A stretch of 64,000 bases of DNA from assembly GCA_026770025.1 (NCBI GenBank), contig JAMXDE010000057.1, forward strand, positions 328,445 through 392,444, given 5' to 3'. Under the pieces are notes generated by a model. The model did not search any database, had not been told where the DNA came from, and saw only the letters and a program-made list of their open reading frames with translations. Positions 12,231 to 22,271 of the stretch are shown here, piece after piece. This DNA is from Craspedostauros australis (Eukaryota > Bacillariophyta > Bacillariophyceae > Mastogloiales > Achnanthaceae). Made by a program: the position numbers and the translations under genes. Within the stretch, counting starts at the first letter, position 1. Every line of letters starts with the position of its first letter.

Positions 12231-14744
12231 CTACAGCGACGAGTGATCTTCGTGATTGTAATCGCCGTTGCCTTCATCACGTTCGTGGACGTTGCGAGTG
12301 CCATGATTCCTCAGCCGACCGTCATCCGAATCCGACCCGCCGCTGATACCCATGTGCTTGTCGTCATTCGCGAACAGATTGGTGGGCGTGGCAAACAACG
12401 ACGATGGCTTCCATTGAGCTGGAAACAAGGACGGCGGCGGCATTCGGCGTTGCTGCTGTTGCTTGCTGCTATTGCTGTTGACACGCGGCTTGTCCGTTTT
12501 GGTGTCACAGCAGGTGCAGTCGTCCAAAGTTTGCTGCGTCGATTCCAATGCCAGTGCCATGCGATCCAGCTCTTCTATCATGTTTCGCAATTCCTGCTGC
12601 AAGTCGTGGTTCTTCTTGGACATCGTTTGGGCATGCCCTTTCCAATCGTTGGCGCCAAAGCATTTGGGGATCATGGTTGGGAAGGCGAATCCGTAATTGG
12701 CAATGATGATGTCTTGGCAGGCATCCGAGTACCAGAATGTGATTTCTTGACCTGGGACGAAGGAACATGTGGCGACGATGTCGAAGGATTGATTCTCGGC
12801 ATTGTAAATCCCTCTCGTGCAGGGCGGGCCGAAATTGATGAGATCGGCGACGGGTGCCAGGAAGGAATGGCTCGTGTATCCGTAGTTGTCGTCCTGAAGG
12901 TCAGTGATACTTCCATCATCCCCCTTACTATCGGATGATGCGCCCTGCTCATTCGTTTGCAGATCGTGATCATGCATTTCCACCCATTCGTCGGTCGGTA
13001 CCGATGCCGGCGGTGCGTCCATGATGTTGCCTTGATTTTCGTTGGGCGATCCAGCCCCCGTTGCTGAATCTCCCTCGTTCTTGTCTTCGGCATCATCGCT
13101 CGAATCCACCAAGGCGCCATCCGTCTGCGCCATCTTCAGAACCCGATTGCGCTGCTGCGTCGCTTCTTCCGCGCGCGCCGTCGCAGCATCCTGCGTGGAC
13201 GGCACGGTCAAATGCCAATGCCGCGAATTGACGATGGTGAACGCCCATTCGAATCGTTCAAACGAAAACATCCACTCCTCCAGGCCTTCCTCGTCCAGGT
13301 CTTCGTCTTCGTCGTCGCCGTCGTCTTCCATCATGCCGTCTTCATCGATGATGGCGTCATCCGTCGGCGTGTTCAACGGTCCGAACTGCTCGGGATACGT
13401 GTCGATGAGCACCTGCACGACGGACACGTACATCTCGCGAATATCCTTCTGAATATCCTTCGCGATGCGCCTGACGCCGATGCTGGCATCCGTCTTGAGA
13501 CGGTGCGCCTGCCACAGCGTGGGCAAATCCAGCGCCTCGTCGTGCAGGAGTTCCCAGTAGGGCCAGAAATGAGAATGCGGTCCCAGCTGCATGTGATGCA
13601 GCACGGCGATGGCCAGCAACGGCAGTTCGTAGTACTGCAGATCGTCCTGCCAACCGAACTGCGACCGTATTTTGGGTCCCAGGACGTTGCTGAGGACGGG
13701 GTCATGATCGATGACGTTCTCGATGGACCAGAGGGCCTTGTAGGGTATCTGGATGATGGTCTCGCCCGCCTCGATGGGTTTGCTGGCCGCCAGTCCGCGC
13801 ACCTGCGTCTTGGGATACTCCGTGACGCTGATGGAACAGGGCGATCGGTAGTGCTGCGTCTTGCGATTATTGAAGCGTGAGAAGAAGTGCGTCTCGTCGT
13901 CCATGGCATTCGTGTCGGCGCGCGCAAGGTTGCGTCCTTGCAAATGATTGCTGCCGTCTCCGCCGTGACCGCTGTTGGTGTGAAATGCATTCCTGTGGTT
14001 GTTGATGCTGTTCTCAATGCCATCCCTTTGTTGCCCGTCCTCCTCGTTGTAGTTGTCATTATCGTCCTCGTCGTCTTCGTCGTCGTCGTCGTGACAAAAT
14101 ACATCCGTCCCTTCCGACATGGCCCGCATGTAATCGTAATACTCGAACGTTTGTATCTGCACCGATGGCGACGTGACGATTCCCAACGCTTTGTGACACC
14201 ACGCCAGAAACTCCTTGCCACCATTGCGCGTCGATCGCTCATAGGGATCATTGTGGTGGGTCATGGATGCACGTCCATCTTTCGTCTGCCTCTTCGATGA
14301 TGTTGGAGTATTGCGATTCTGCCGTTGCGGCTCCCCGCGTCGGATACGAACGGGAGGCAACGCAGCATCTTGCGATTTGCGCAGCTTGGGTTCCTCGTGG
14401 TTGCGCGTGCCGCGGTGCTTGTCATTGGAATTGTGTCGGTGGTGATTGGAGCTGCGATCTTCCTGCGCTCGTACCAATGAGGAGCGAGCGTTCGTGTGAG
14501 TATTCGTGATCGTGGATTGCCACATCGGCGCGCACTCCAAGCTGCAAGCCACCATGGTGAGAGCAATGAGAGTTCTGGGGTTCATCCATCTGTTGCCTTC
14601 TGGTGTCCTCTGCCGCCTTCTCGTTCGTTTCGCGTGTGGTCGCATTTCTTGGGTCTGTTGTTGCTGTTGTTGCCGTTGTCGTTGCCGTTCATGCTGTTGC
14701 TGTTGACCATTGTGCCTGATTGGGAGCATCATCTTTGAATTCAC
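12231..14744 (-). CDS. SET-domain protein methyltransferase (837 aa)
   Basis: A single exon. The N-terminus is Gln/Arg-rich, and MNPRTLIALTMVACSLECA (residues ~54-72) resembles a signal peptide or anchor, so an internal start is possible. The SET core is split. The first part is near residue 310 (VRGLAASKPIEAGETIIQIPY), the form seen in SETD3/Rubisco-LSMT-type enzymes (G-L-x-A-x-x-x-I-x-x-G-E-x-I-x-x-I-P). A middle helical region contains two acidic insertions. The second part is near 627-685, with APVADLINFGPP and TFWYSDACQDIIIANYGF. The Asn-Tyr-Gly-Phe element carries the catalytic-site Tyr of the family. In the usual D-x-x-N-H motif the His is replaced by Phe here. The family transfers methyl from S-adenosylmethionine to lysine or histidine of non-histone proteins. 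The substrate is unknown. Confidence 0.8.
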   Translation of the reverse strand: MNSKMMLPIRHNGQQQQHERQRQRQQQQQQTQEMRPHAKRTRRRQRTPEGNRWMNPRTLIALTMVACSLECAPMWQSTITNTHTNARSSLVRAQEDRSSNHHRHNSNDKHRGTRNHEEPKLRKSQDAALPPVRIRRGEPQRQNRNTPTSSKRQTKDGRASMTHHNDPYERSTRNGGKEFLAWCHKALGIVTSPSVQIQTFEYYDYMRAMSEGTDVFCHDDDDEDDEDDNDNYNEEDGQQRDGIENSINNHRNAFHTNSGHGGDGSNHLQGRNLARADTNAMDDETHFFSRFNNRKTQHYRSPCSISVTEYPKTQVRGLAASKPIEAGETIIQIPYKALWSIENVIDHDPVLSNVLGPKIRSQFGWQDDLQYYELPLLAIAVLHHMQLGPHSHFWPYWELLHDEALDLPTLWQAHRLKTDASIGVRRIAKDIQKDIREMYVSVVQVLIDTYPEQFGPLNTPTDDAIIDEDGMMEDDGDDEDEDLDEEGLEEWMFSFERFEWAFTIVNSRHWHLTVPSTQDAATARAEEATQQRNRVLKMAQTDGALVDSSDDAEDKNEGDSATGAGSPNENQGNIMDAPPASVPTDEWVEMHDHDLQTNEQGASSDSKGDDGSITDLQDDNYGYTSHSFLAPVADLINFGPPCTRGIYNAENQSFDIVATCSFVPGQEITFWYSDACQDIIIANYGFAFPTMIPKCFGANDWKGHAQTMSKKNHDLQQELRNMIEELDRMALALESTQQTLDDCTCCDTKTDKPRVNSNSSKQQQQRRMPPPSLFPAQWKPSSLFATPTNLFANDDKHMGISGGSDSDDGRLRNHGTRNVHERDEGNGDYNHEDHSSL

Positions 14745-15777
14745 TTGGAGCGATCCAAGCAGAACCGAACAGAATAGAGAGTGGAGTATAGTGGAGTCGT
14801 TGAACTGGTGATGCCGCGATTGAATGCTCCGCTCGTCCGACTGAAGTGGGACGTGTTATGGAGTGCAACTGTGTGATCGATGGATGGCTTGCATCGATGT
14901 GTGCAACGTGTGCAATGCGATGGTAACTGCTCTTGCACTCCCACTTGTCCCTGACACGCCTGATGATGCACTCGTTTGTATTGTGTGGTATTGTGTGGTG
15001 TTGTGTGGTATTGTGTGGTATTGTGGGCGTATCGACAGCCTTGCTTCCGTGCGGCTTCTGCTTTGCCTGTTCCTCTCAGAATTGTGTCGTGCGAAGCAAT
15101 GCGATGCAATGCAAGATTCGATCGGAGACGACAGATTCAAAACAGAAGCGCGTGGAGCAGATCGCAGGGCGAAACAGAACAGCCACGATACAATCTTCTT
15201 TGCTCTCTTCCTTCCCGTGTTTGTCGTCTTTGTACCAGCAATGCAGCTTTCTCGATTGTTCACAACAACTGCGAAGGATGCAGATCGAGTATCTTGACGA
15301 CATCAGCCAACAACAACAACAACAACAACAGTCGGATGGAGAGCACGAATACGGACAGCGGAGACGTGGGAGATGGACTGGTTTGGCGTGTGTCGTGTGC
15401 CTTGGTTCGTTGTTGTTGTGCCTTCGTTTTCATCGCGTTGCGCAAACTCGCCATGCGTTCCGCGCAACAAATTTCGCGGTTTGTGTCTTTGAGACGTGGA
15501 TATATAGTCCAACGAATCGACCCATCGCCGAAATTCTTCAGCTCGTGACGTGGGTTAATAGCCGTCGTCTGTCTTCGTACGTAGCAAACCAAGATCGAGC
15601 AGCAACGACACGAAGACCGCCAAAAACCGAAGAGAAATGGCGGCGATGGTTACATCATCACGGTCGTGTTTACCACCATCGTCGCCATCGCTGTCGCCGC
15701 TGTCGCTGTTGTTGCTGTCGCCTCCATCAACGCCCACACACGCCCACACACAAATACACACTGCAAAGATCAACACC
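14745..15777. other. Intergenic with short tandem repeat
   Basis: This region separates the divergent SET gene and the hinge-protein gene. A tandem run of about five TTGTGTGG(TA/TG) units lies at ~14976-15025. Reading frames of up to 334 codons exist on the plus strand but have repetitive, non-conserved composition. The end (15720-15777) is CA-rich and looks like a leader. Confidence 0.5.
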
Positions 15778-16670
15778 ATGGTGCGTCGGCATTTGGATCG
15801 GAAGACGGATCAAGTGCATCTTGGATGGATGTCTCGTGGAGAACATAATCAGATGGGGATGTCCAGCGATGCGATGCAATGCGACCTCATCCGCAACGAT
15901 CCAGTCATCGTCATTGTCTCTCTTGTGTGCTTGCTGATGCGTTGGCGTGTGGAGACTTTGCAACCCGTGACTCGATGAATCTCAGATCACGAAAGCATTC
16001 CAAATCAAACTGAATACGAGATGGGATGAGACGCAGTGAGCATTGGAGGGCAACATCATGGGCGATGACATGGATGATGCAAAGCGGATGGCAAACAGCG
16101 ATGGAGCGACTTCTCTACCAAGCTCTGTTGGTTCCCGAATTGATAATGCAATGCAGTGAACATCAACGTCAACGTCAACATTTGGCCATCATGCGACCAG
16201 CCTTCTCACACAATCAACCCTCTTCATGTCTGCTCCCGCGAACGACATGCCTCTCCTCAACACAACTGCGACGCCCTATGATGTGATATGATGCGATGTG
16301 ACCGGTACCATTGGCATCTTTGGGATGTGCAACATGCAACCATGGCAAACACCGCAACAATGACGACGATGATGATGCCGAACAAATGTGACAAAATACG
16401 ACGAATGGTTGCGCATTGGAACATGCAACTCGAACGATTCCCATTGCGGCACTACCGTTGCAGAGTGACGAAGAGCCAGTCGATCAGCTTCCGCAAATCC
16501 GAAAGGATTGCATCAAGACATGCCCGGGACCACTGGCCAACTACGAGGCCTGCAAGGACCGTATCAAGGGGAAGGAAAATGTCAGCTGCGAAATCTGGTA
16601 CTATGAACTGCACCACTGTGTCGATCTGTGCGTCGCACCAAAGATCTTTGCCGTCACCAAGGGAGGCTAA
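15778..16670 (+). CDS. Cytochrome bc1 (complex III) hinge subunit, QCR6/UQCRH family
   Basis: Exon 2 (16464-16670) reads SDEEPVDQLPQIRKDC..., ending IFAVTKGG and TAA. The pattern of paired Cys residues (KDCIKTC, YEAC, VSC, HHCVDLC) matches the mitochondrial hinge protein, which lies between cytochrome c1 and cytochrome c. The frame has no ATG of its own, and ...ccgttgcag just before codon AGT is a good acceptor. The best first exon is a lone start codon at 15778-15780: a CA-rich leader, then ACACC-ATG directly followed by gtgcgt. That join is phase 0 and gives a 69-aa protein starting MSDEEPVDQL. The intron would be 683 bp. A less likely start is the ATG at 16058, joined with a shifted acceptor. 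Exon 2 is secure; exon 1 is inference. Confidence 0.7.
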
Positions 16671-17127
16671 GCCATCGCGCTCCATCTCCGGTGCATGATG
16701 TTGTACGATGCATGACAGTATGGCACAGCATCACCGTCGACAGCAGCGAGAACAGCAGCAGTCACAATAACATTACGATAGAACTTCCAAACGTAATAGC
16801 AAGCACAGCAACTCTCTACGAGCACACCTTGTTATTATAGGTACGAAGTGGAACAGTGCTACCTGTGTCGATCTCTTCTTTTTTCAAAATGTGTGCTGTT
16901 CCAACCATACACTGGCTTATCGGTCGGTCACAAGCAAAGCTGTATGATACTTACTGTTCTAAACGTAGCGAAGTGCTTGCACTGGATCAATCCCTTGCGC
17001 TGCTGCGCGTTGCATTCCAAACTCTCTACTCGTCAAGAGTGACACCTGCGCAAATACAGTGTACTCTACTCCACATGATCATCTCTGCGTCCCCAACCTC
17101 TTCTTGCCGTTGATATCACCAGCGCCA
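16671..17127. other. Convergent intergenic region
   Basis: The 3' flanks of the hinge-protein gene (plus) and the Na/Pi cotransporter gene (minus). No gene or repeat is recognised. Confidence 0.55.
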
Positions 17128-19635
17128 TCACAATTCGTCGCTCTGATCGAATTCGTTGCGTCGATGACGGTTCTGCCGACGACGTCGAGGTGGCTGCTTC
17201 AGGTTCTCCATCTTCACGTTGGAATGCATGAAGAGCACGCGGATGTTGGACTTGATGAAGGCAATGTCCTGCGGCAAGGACTGGATCGCCGCGTCCGTGC
17301 GGTTGACGTGCTCCAAGTAATCGAGAACGTACTTCGTGCCGAAGAAAATGAAGCAGACGACGAACAGCATCCATCCGACGAGCAGCGAAGCGAAGAACAA
17401 GGCGAATCCGCGCGTGCCCTTCGTATCCTCGTTCCACAGCGCGATGATGCCCCAGATGGCGAGGGGGATGCTGACGAAGCCGATGCAGATGAAGTACCGC
17501 GGTATGTTGTTCCACACCGACGACGGCCGGAACCTGCGCTGGTCCTCGTCGTCGCTGCCTTCCAGCGAGATGCGGCGGTCAGGGCGCTCGGGATCGTCGC
17601 TGTCGTAGTCCGTGTCCATGTTGCGGCCGGTGTTTCTGGTGTTGCCTTCGGATGGTTCGAGGAATTCCTCGGGCAGACCGGTGTAGTAGATGAGCGCCGC
17701 CAGCTTCTCCTCGACCCACTCCATGTCGTCCGCGAGGTCGTTGAGCGCTTCGCGCCTCGAAACTATTCGCGTCATGTCGGCGTAGCCGTCGATGGTGTTG
17801 ACGTCGTGGCCGAGGCCCGTGAAGTCGCGCAGGGCGTGGATCGTGTGTTGGGCGCGCTTCATGTCATCAGCGAGCCTGTACTTGGCGTCGATCTTGCGCC
17901 CACTCTCCGACAACCAGTCGATGGTGATGTCTCGTCCTTCGCGGAAGTAGAACCAGCGCAGGAAGGCGAGGCCGCCGATGGCGATGAGGCCCGTGAGGAC
18001 GCCCGCGATGGCTTGCAGACCCGCTTGGCTTCGATTGTACAGCGCGGAGAGGCCCAGGACCGTGGCCGGGAAACCGATGAAGAGCGTTCCAATGTACAGC
18101 AGGGCCAGCGGCCGCCACAGGCGCACCCACATGCCGAGGCGGTTGGCCGCAGCGATGGGGATGTTGCGGATGATGGGGATGGGATACCAGATCATGAATC
18201 CCGTGAGGTTGAACATGAGATGCGCCACGGCCACCTGCAGCGCCTGGTTGCCATCGGTGGCCAAGGCGGAGAAGAGCGCCGTGATGGTCGTGCCCAGGTT
18301 TGCCCCGATCGTCAGGGGCAGCATCTGCTCGACCGGGATGGCGTTCATCCCCACGAAGGGCGTGAGGAAGGACGTGGTGGTGGAGGAGCTTTGGAGAAGC
18401 ATGGTGGCGGTTGTGCCGATTGCAATGAGGACGTATCCATTGAGCTTGGTGACCTTGTAGATGACCCTCGTGGAGTAACCGAGCAGCAAGCGTTGCACGA
18501 CGAACACGAGGACCGAGAGGGAGACGAAGATGACGAAGCTGCCGATGACGACGCTGCAGAGACCCGCGATCTTGTCGTCGCGCAGATCGGCCGTGGGGCT
18601 GAAGAAGGCGGGGCAGTCGCCCGAGGTCTTGTCGCAGGCGAGGATGCCGACCTTGCAGGTGCCGTAGGTCGGATCGTCGTTGTCGTCGCAGCGGATGGGG
18701 TAGAAGTCGCTGCAATCCCCGCCCTTGGAGACGTGCTCGATGGCCTTCTTGTTGGCCACGATGACCTTCTTGCCCACGGGCGTGATGAATCGCTTGACGG
18801 GTCCCTCCCATGTGTCGCCATCCTCGGTGTCGGCGCCCTTGGTGAGAGAGGATGACACGCGCTCGAGGAATCCCGTGGCGGCCTCGACCGGCAGCAGGAT
18901 CGCCACCGTCATGAAGTTGAACATGTCATGCAACGTCGCGCCCGCGAATGCCAGCTCGAACTGTTCCGGATCGCGGATGTGGCTGAGCGAGACGAAGGTG
19001 TTGGTGACGGCCGTGCCGATGTTGGCCCCCATGACCATGTAGATGGCATTCTGGACGGACAGCGCCGACCCCTGCACACCGACGAGGGAAACGATGATGG
19101 TCGTCGTGGTGGAGGAGGACTGCAGCATGACGGTGGCGAGGATGCCGATCATGACGCCCGTGACGGGGTTGTTGGTGTCGTTGCCGAAGAGCTGGCCGGC
19201 GGCGCAGCCAGCCATGACCTTGGCGCCGTTGGACAGGAACTCCAGGCCCAGCCCGAAGAGGAAGAGGCAGGAGAAGATGACGAGGACCCCGCTGATCATG
19301 CGGAGGTACCCCGACGACGAAGCGAAGCAGCAGCAGGTGTTCCACACCTCGCCCCACGTGGCATCCAGGTCGACGTAGACATCGTCTGCGTTGTTGGGGT
19401 CCAAGCCCATGCCGCTGCCATTGCCGCTGCCATTGTCGTTGCCGTCGAGATCGAAGTCATTGCCGTCGAAGTCGTTGGCTTTCACGCGACTCGAGCGCCC
19501 TCCCCTGGAGCCTGCGACAGACTGCGACACTCTCGACTTGCGGTAGGGGGTGGAGTGGGACGATGCTCGACTCGCGGACGCCATCCCGCTGTCCCGGGTT
19601 TGCAGGCCCACCATCTCGCTTTGTGCGGATTCCAT
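17128..19635 (-). CDS. Sodium/phosphate cotransporter, Na_Pi_cotrans (SLC34/NptA) family, 835 aa
   Basis: A single exon. A Ser-rich cytosolic N-terminus of ~105 residues is followed by two inverted copies of the family's membrane repeat. Each copy carries the hallmark Q-S-S-S-T-T-T motif: MLQSSSTTTTIIVSLVG near residue 167 and MLLQSSSTTTSFLTPFVG near 411. Each is followed by GANIGTAVTNTF or GANLGTTITALF, which form the substrate site in SLC34 proteins. Between the copies lies a Cys-containing loop (about residues 300-350) that is probably extracellular. The C-terminal half has several more hydrophobic helices, a PhoU-like helical stretch (~570-640) and an acidic loop. The tail is very basic (PPRRRRQNRHRR). 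The role is inorganic phosphate uptake driven by Na+, at the plasma membrane or an internal membrane. Only 75 bp separate its start from the stop of the upstream gene on the same strand. Confidence 0.9.
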   Translation of the reverse strand: MESAQSEMVGLQTRDSGMASASRASSHSTPYRKSRVSQSVAGSRGGRSSRVKANDFDGNDFDLDGNDNGSGNGSGMGLDPNNADDVYVDLDATWGEVWNTCCCFASSSGYLRMISGVLVIFSCLFLFGLGLEFLSNGAKVMAGCAAGQLFGNDTNNPVTGVMIGILATVMLQSSSTTTTIIVSLVGVQGSALSVQNAIYMVMGANIGTAVTNTFVSLSHIRDPEQFELAFAGATLHDMFNFMTVAILLPVEAATGFLERVSSSLTKGADTEDGDTWEGPVKRFITPVGKKVIVANKKAIEHVSKGGDCSDFYPIRCDDNDDPTYGTCKVGILACDKTSGDCPAFFSPTADLRDDKIAGLCSVVIGSFVIFVSLSVLVFVVQRLLLGYSTRVIYKVTKLNGYVLIAIGTTATMLLQSSSTTTSFLTPFVGMNAIPVEQMLPLTIGANLGTTITALFSALATDGNQALQVAVAHLMFNLTGFMIWYPIPIIRNIPIAAANRLGMWVRLWRPLALLYIGTLFIGFPATVLGLSALYNRSQAGLQAIAGVLTGLIAIGGLAFLRWFYFREGRDITIDWLSESGRKIDAKYRLADDMKRAQHTIHALRDFTGLGHDVNTIDGYADMTRIVSRREALNDLADDMEWVEEKLAALIYYTGLPEEFLEPSEGNTRNTGRNMDTDYDSDDPERPDRRISLEGSDDEDQRRFRPSSVWNNIPRYFICIGFVSIPLAIWGIIALWNEDTKGTRGFALFFASLLVGWMLFVVCFIFFGTKYVLDYLEHVNRTDAAIQSLPQDIAFIKSNIRVLFMHSNVKMENLKQPPRRRRQNRHRRNEFDQSDEL

Positions 19636-19710
19636 GATGATATAGTATAGTATGGTCGAGTAGAATAGAGTGCTGCGGCTACGAGCAGATCGTATTCCCC
19701 GGCTGTCCTT

Positions 19711-20551
19711 CTACGAGTAGTAGTTTGCTACAAGTATGGCACCACACAGTATGCCTATCTCTGTCTTCCCTTCTGGCTTCCGCCTCTGCGCTCTCGTCTT
19801 GATTGTTGTTGCTGTTGTTGTTGCGCTCTGGTCTATCGAAGCGGTGGAGTCTGCGCTGCGGCTGCCCTGTTTGCTTGAGTCTGCACTAGCGTTCTGTTTG
19901 TTGTCAAACAACAATGATGAAACAGAGACAGAGACAGAGAGAGGTGTTGATCGTCCTGGTGCGAGAACTTGGATGCTCTGGGGAGTGTCTTCTGCCGCTT
20001 TCGTCACCGCCTTCACAGCGCCAACCATGATGTCACGAAGGCTTCGCGTGCAACGAGCCCAGGGTACTTGTGCGTTCGCGAAGTTCGTGTACCACCACAC
20101 CGCACAAACTGCATAACAGAACGAGAAAGTCAACAAGAATCACAGGTGCATTTGGTGCTGAAATTACCATGGGAGGAATGACCGGACGCTAATCGCGGCG
20201 AAAACAGGACTAATTGCCCTTTGGGTGTCTACTTAATTATCAATTCAAGGCGGTTTTCTCTCATGCCGTCACACGACCGTTTCGCCTTGACACAATCGAC
20301 TAAAATGTCATTCCCTCCGTCGATGTACAGGCGTAATACATGCCAATTTGAAAACAACTCAACAACAAGAACTGAGCCGCCAAAAATGGCGCCATCACGA
20401 ATGGCACCAAATCGTGGACGAACATCCAGATGGTGTCAATCATGTCAGCGTGTGCGCCATCGTCAACCATTGTTCTGCCTCCATCTCCACTGTTTCGCAA
20501 CTGTCCCTCCACGAAAGTCGGAGCCACAGCCGCAGTCTCGACCACATTCAT
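19711..20551 (-). CDS. Hypothetical two-exon membrane protein (206 aa)
   Basis: Exon 1 is 20551-20329 (ATG at 20549-20551), the intron is 20328-20109 (gtacat...tatgcag, 220 bp with a pyrimidine-rich 3' end), and exon 2 is 20108-19711 (stop TAG). The donor leaves phase 1 and the acceptor needs phase 1, so the frame joins cleanly as ...GMYYAF-CAVWWYTNF. The joined region makes one or two hydrophobic segments (VPFVMAPFLAAQFLLLSCF and GMYYAFCAVWWY). It is followed by a short well-mixed part (ANAQVPWARCTRSLRDIMV) and a Ser/Thr/Ala-rich basic tail. The protein family is not recognised. The start is 119 bp from the divergent gene at 20671, suggesting a shared promoter region. The intron is inferred from sequence only. 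Confidence 0.5.
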
Positions 20552-20670
20552 AGCTGCATCTGATTACCACTCAGCAAACGGAGGAACTGGACAGGATCAA
20601 CTACAGATACAGCAGTACTGTTCGGTACCGCGCGGCGAAACGTACATCTGACATCCATCAATCGTCCACG
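20552..20670. promoter_or_regulatory. Putative bidirectional promoter region
   Basis: Two membrane-protein genes start 119 bp apart, head to head, so promoters and leaders of both must lie here or overlap the genes. No TATA box or known operator is evident. Confidence 0.35.
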
Positions 20671-21732
20671 ATGAGCCGAGCGATATTGGAATCGTTTGCG
20701 CCTGCCACAACGCAGATGGTGAGGCAGCGCGTGCCGTTGGCTGGCCTCATCTTCGATCTCATCCTCACGGAGAAGACCGCGGAGCAGTGTCCCGAAGTGC
20801 AATCGCCGTTCCGGTCCGATCTGCTGGGCGTCGATCACACGATCCGCAGTCCCTACCTCGCCATCTACGCCATCGTCGGCACGGCGATTGGATTCGTGGG
20901 TTCGCTCAGCTTGCTGCGGTTGCAGTCGCAGCAACGGCGGCGGCGGGTGGAACGCGATGCAAGGCAAGGGGGGAATGCAGCAGATCAGGAATCAATGACA
21001 ACGGCAGCAGCGCAATTCGCGGACCCGGTCCCGTGGTGCTGGCCGCTGGCCTTCTTCGCGTTCGGGTGCATGAATATGAGCGCCTTCTTTCTGCACAACT
21101 GGGAGGCTGCCATCACGGACCTACCGTATCCCACGGTGTCACCGCATTGGTGGGCGATGGACACGTACTCCACCGGCGCATTCTGCATGAACCTCTTGCT
21201 GGGCCTCTGCAATCAACTGCATCCGCGATCGTCGACGCTGTGGTCTCGGCTCTACGCGGCACTTCAGCTCATGGGGTTGCTGGCACTGGCGGTGTTTTAC
21301 GGCGAGCATTACGGCCTCTTGCCGACGCCCTTGGTGGATTCCAATGGCACCGCGTATGCCACGATCTTCCTGGAGCAATGGTACGTGCTGCCCGTCCTTG
21401 CGTTTGGGCACTTTTGGGCGGAATTCTTGATCCTGCGCAACAAGCAACTCAAGTTCCCCATCCTGACCGTCTTCCTGACGGTGTGGGCCTACATCATCAT
21501 GGCGCTCGGCATATTCATGGACAACTCGCTGTGCGCCTTCGTCCAGTTCGAGTCGGGCGACTATCACGACATGCTCTACGTCACCTCCGTCGCTTTCTTG
21601 GCGTGCGATCTTGTGTTTGTGGCCGTCTATCTCTTTCTGCGGTGGATGTACACTGCGGACGTGGTGTCATCGAGGAAACTGCCGATCAAACAAACAGGAA
21701 GGGCTGGGGGAGCGAACAAGAAGACGAACTGA
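20671..21732 (+). CDS. Uncharacterised seven-helix membrane protein (353 aa)
   Basis: A single exon. About seven hydrophobic helices can be placed near residues 59-81, 122-143, 165-182, 193-216, 237-255, 266-290 and 301-327. A positively charged loop (QQRRRRVERDAR) follows the first. Polar residues sit within or next to helices (for example HNWE at ~142-145, EHYG at ~212, HFWAE at ~247, MDNS at ~283), which may form a substrate or metal site. The C-terminus is basic (RKLPIKQTGRAGGANKKTN) and likely cytosolic. I do not recognise the family. Hydrolases of the alkaline-ceramidase type and EXPERA proteins were considered, but their motifs are not convincingly present. Confidence 0.7.
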   Translation: MSRAILESFAPATTQMVRQRVPLAGLIFDLILTEKTAEQCPEVQSPFRSDLLGVDHTIRSPYLAIYAIVGTAIGFVGSLSLLRLQSQQRRRRVERDARQGGNAADQESMTTAAAQFADPVPWCWPLAFFAFGCMNMSAFFLHNWEAAITDLPYPTVSPHWWAMDTYSTGAFCMNLLLGLCNQLHPRSSTLWSRLYAALQLMGLLALAVFYGEHYGLLPTPLVDSNGTAYATIFLEQWYVLPVLAFGHFWAEFLILRNKQLKFPILTVFLTVWAYIIMALGIFMDNSLCAFVQFESGDYHDMLYVTSVAFLACDLVFVAVYLFLRWMYTADVVSSRKLPIKQTGRAGGANKKTN

Positions 21733-22140
21733 GGTAAAGCAAAAGAGAGACGAAGGGATGAGGCGGAATGCAGCGAAAAGCCAATCACAAGCACAAGCAA
21801 AGGAATGGCATGGCGTGGACTGATACGAGTATTAGGAGTCTCTACCGTGAATAAAAGTGGAACTAGTGTTGAAATTACATCTTGGTGTATCCCCCATGCA
21901 ACCAACTGTGCCACCAATTGGGATGTACGTACGTATGGTACATGAAAACAGTCCCACGGTTCCCCTGTCCCTGTTTGCGTAGGCAGCACTGCTGGTGGCT
22001 TTCTGATGCCCTCTCGCCATGCCCAATCTCTTCGTTTCATCCCGATGATCACGGCGGAGAAAAGCAGGCACCGGCACTAGCAGAAGCAGCTGCTACTTAT
22101 TGCGCTGATGAGTCGTCACCTTTCTGGCCGTACCGCTTCA
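21733..22140. other. Former 3' flank of the cyclase gene and of the membrane-protein gene
   Basis: No gene. On the minus strand, the bases just left of the transposon (22142 down to ~22115) continue the reading frame of the guanylate cyclase gene for eight codons and then reach TGA. This suggests they are the displaced original end of that gene. Confidence 0.5.
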
Positions 22141-22227
22141 TATCCGTAAGGAAAATTTTGTGCGGGCGTTTTCGTAACTGTCCTGAGGAGGACATTTATC
22201 GCTTCCTGTCGATGTTTTTCCCACAAC

Positions 22228-22271
22228 TGTCCTGAGGAGGACAGATAATTTATCTGTCCTCCTCAGGACAT
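22228..22271. repeat. Large perfect hairpin of subterminal palindromes
   Basis: A 21-bp arm beginning TGTCCTGAGGAGGACA is followed by a single T and then its exact reverse complement. Each arm contains a smaller near-palindrome of the TGTCC...GGACA kind. It is part of the left-end array of the transposon. Confidence 0.8.

Noticed and set aside
14933-15937. 334-codon plus-strand frame
   Set aside because: Repetitive GTGTGG-derived Cys/Val/Trp peptide at its start, no conserved domain. It overlaps the likely leader and intron of the hinge-protein gene.
17059-18855. 598-codon plus-strand frame opposite the Na/Pi cotransporter
   Set aside because: Composition follows the complement of the real gene (Val/Asp/Glu/His-rich), with no domain, while the minus strand has clear transporter motifs.
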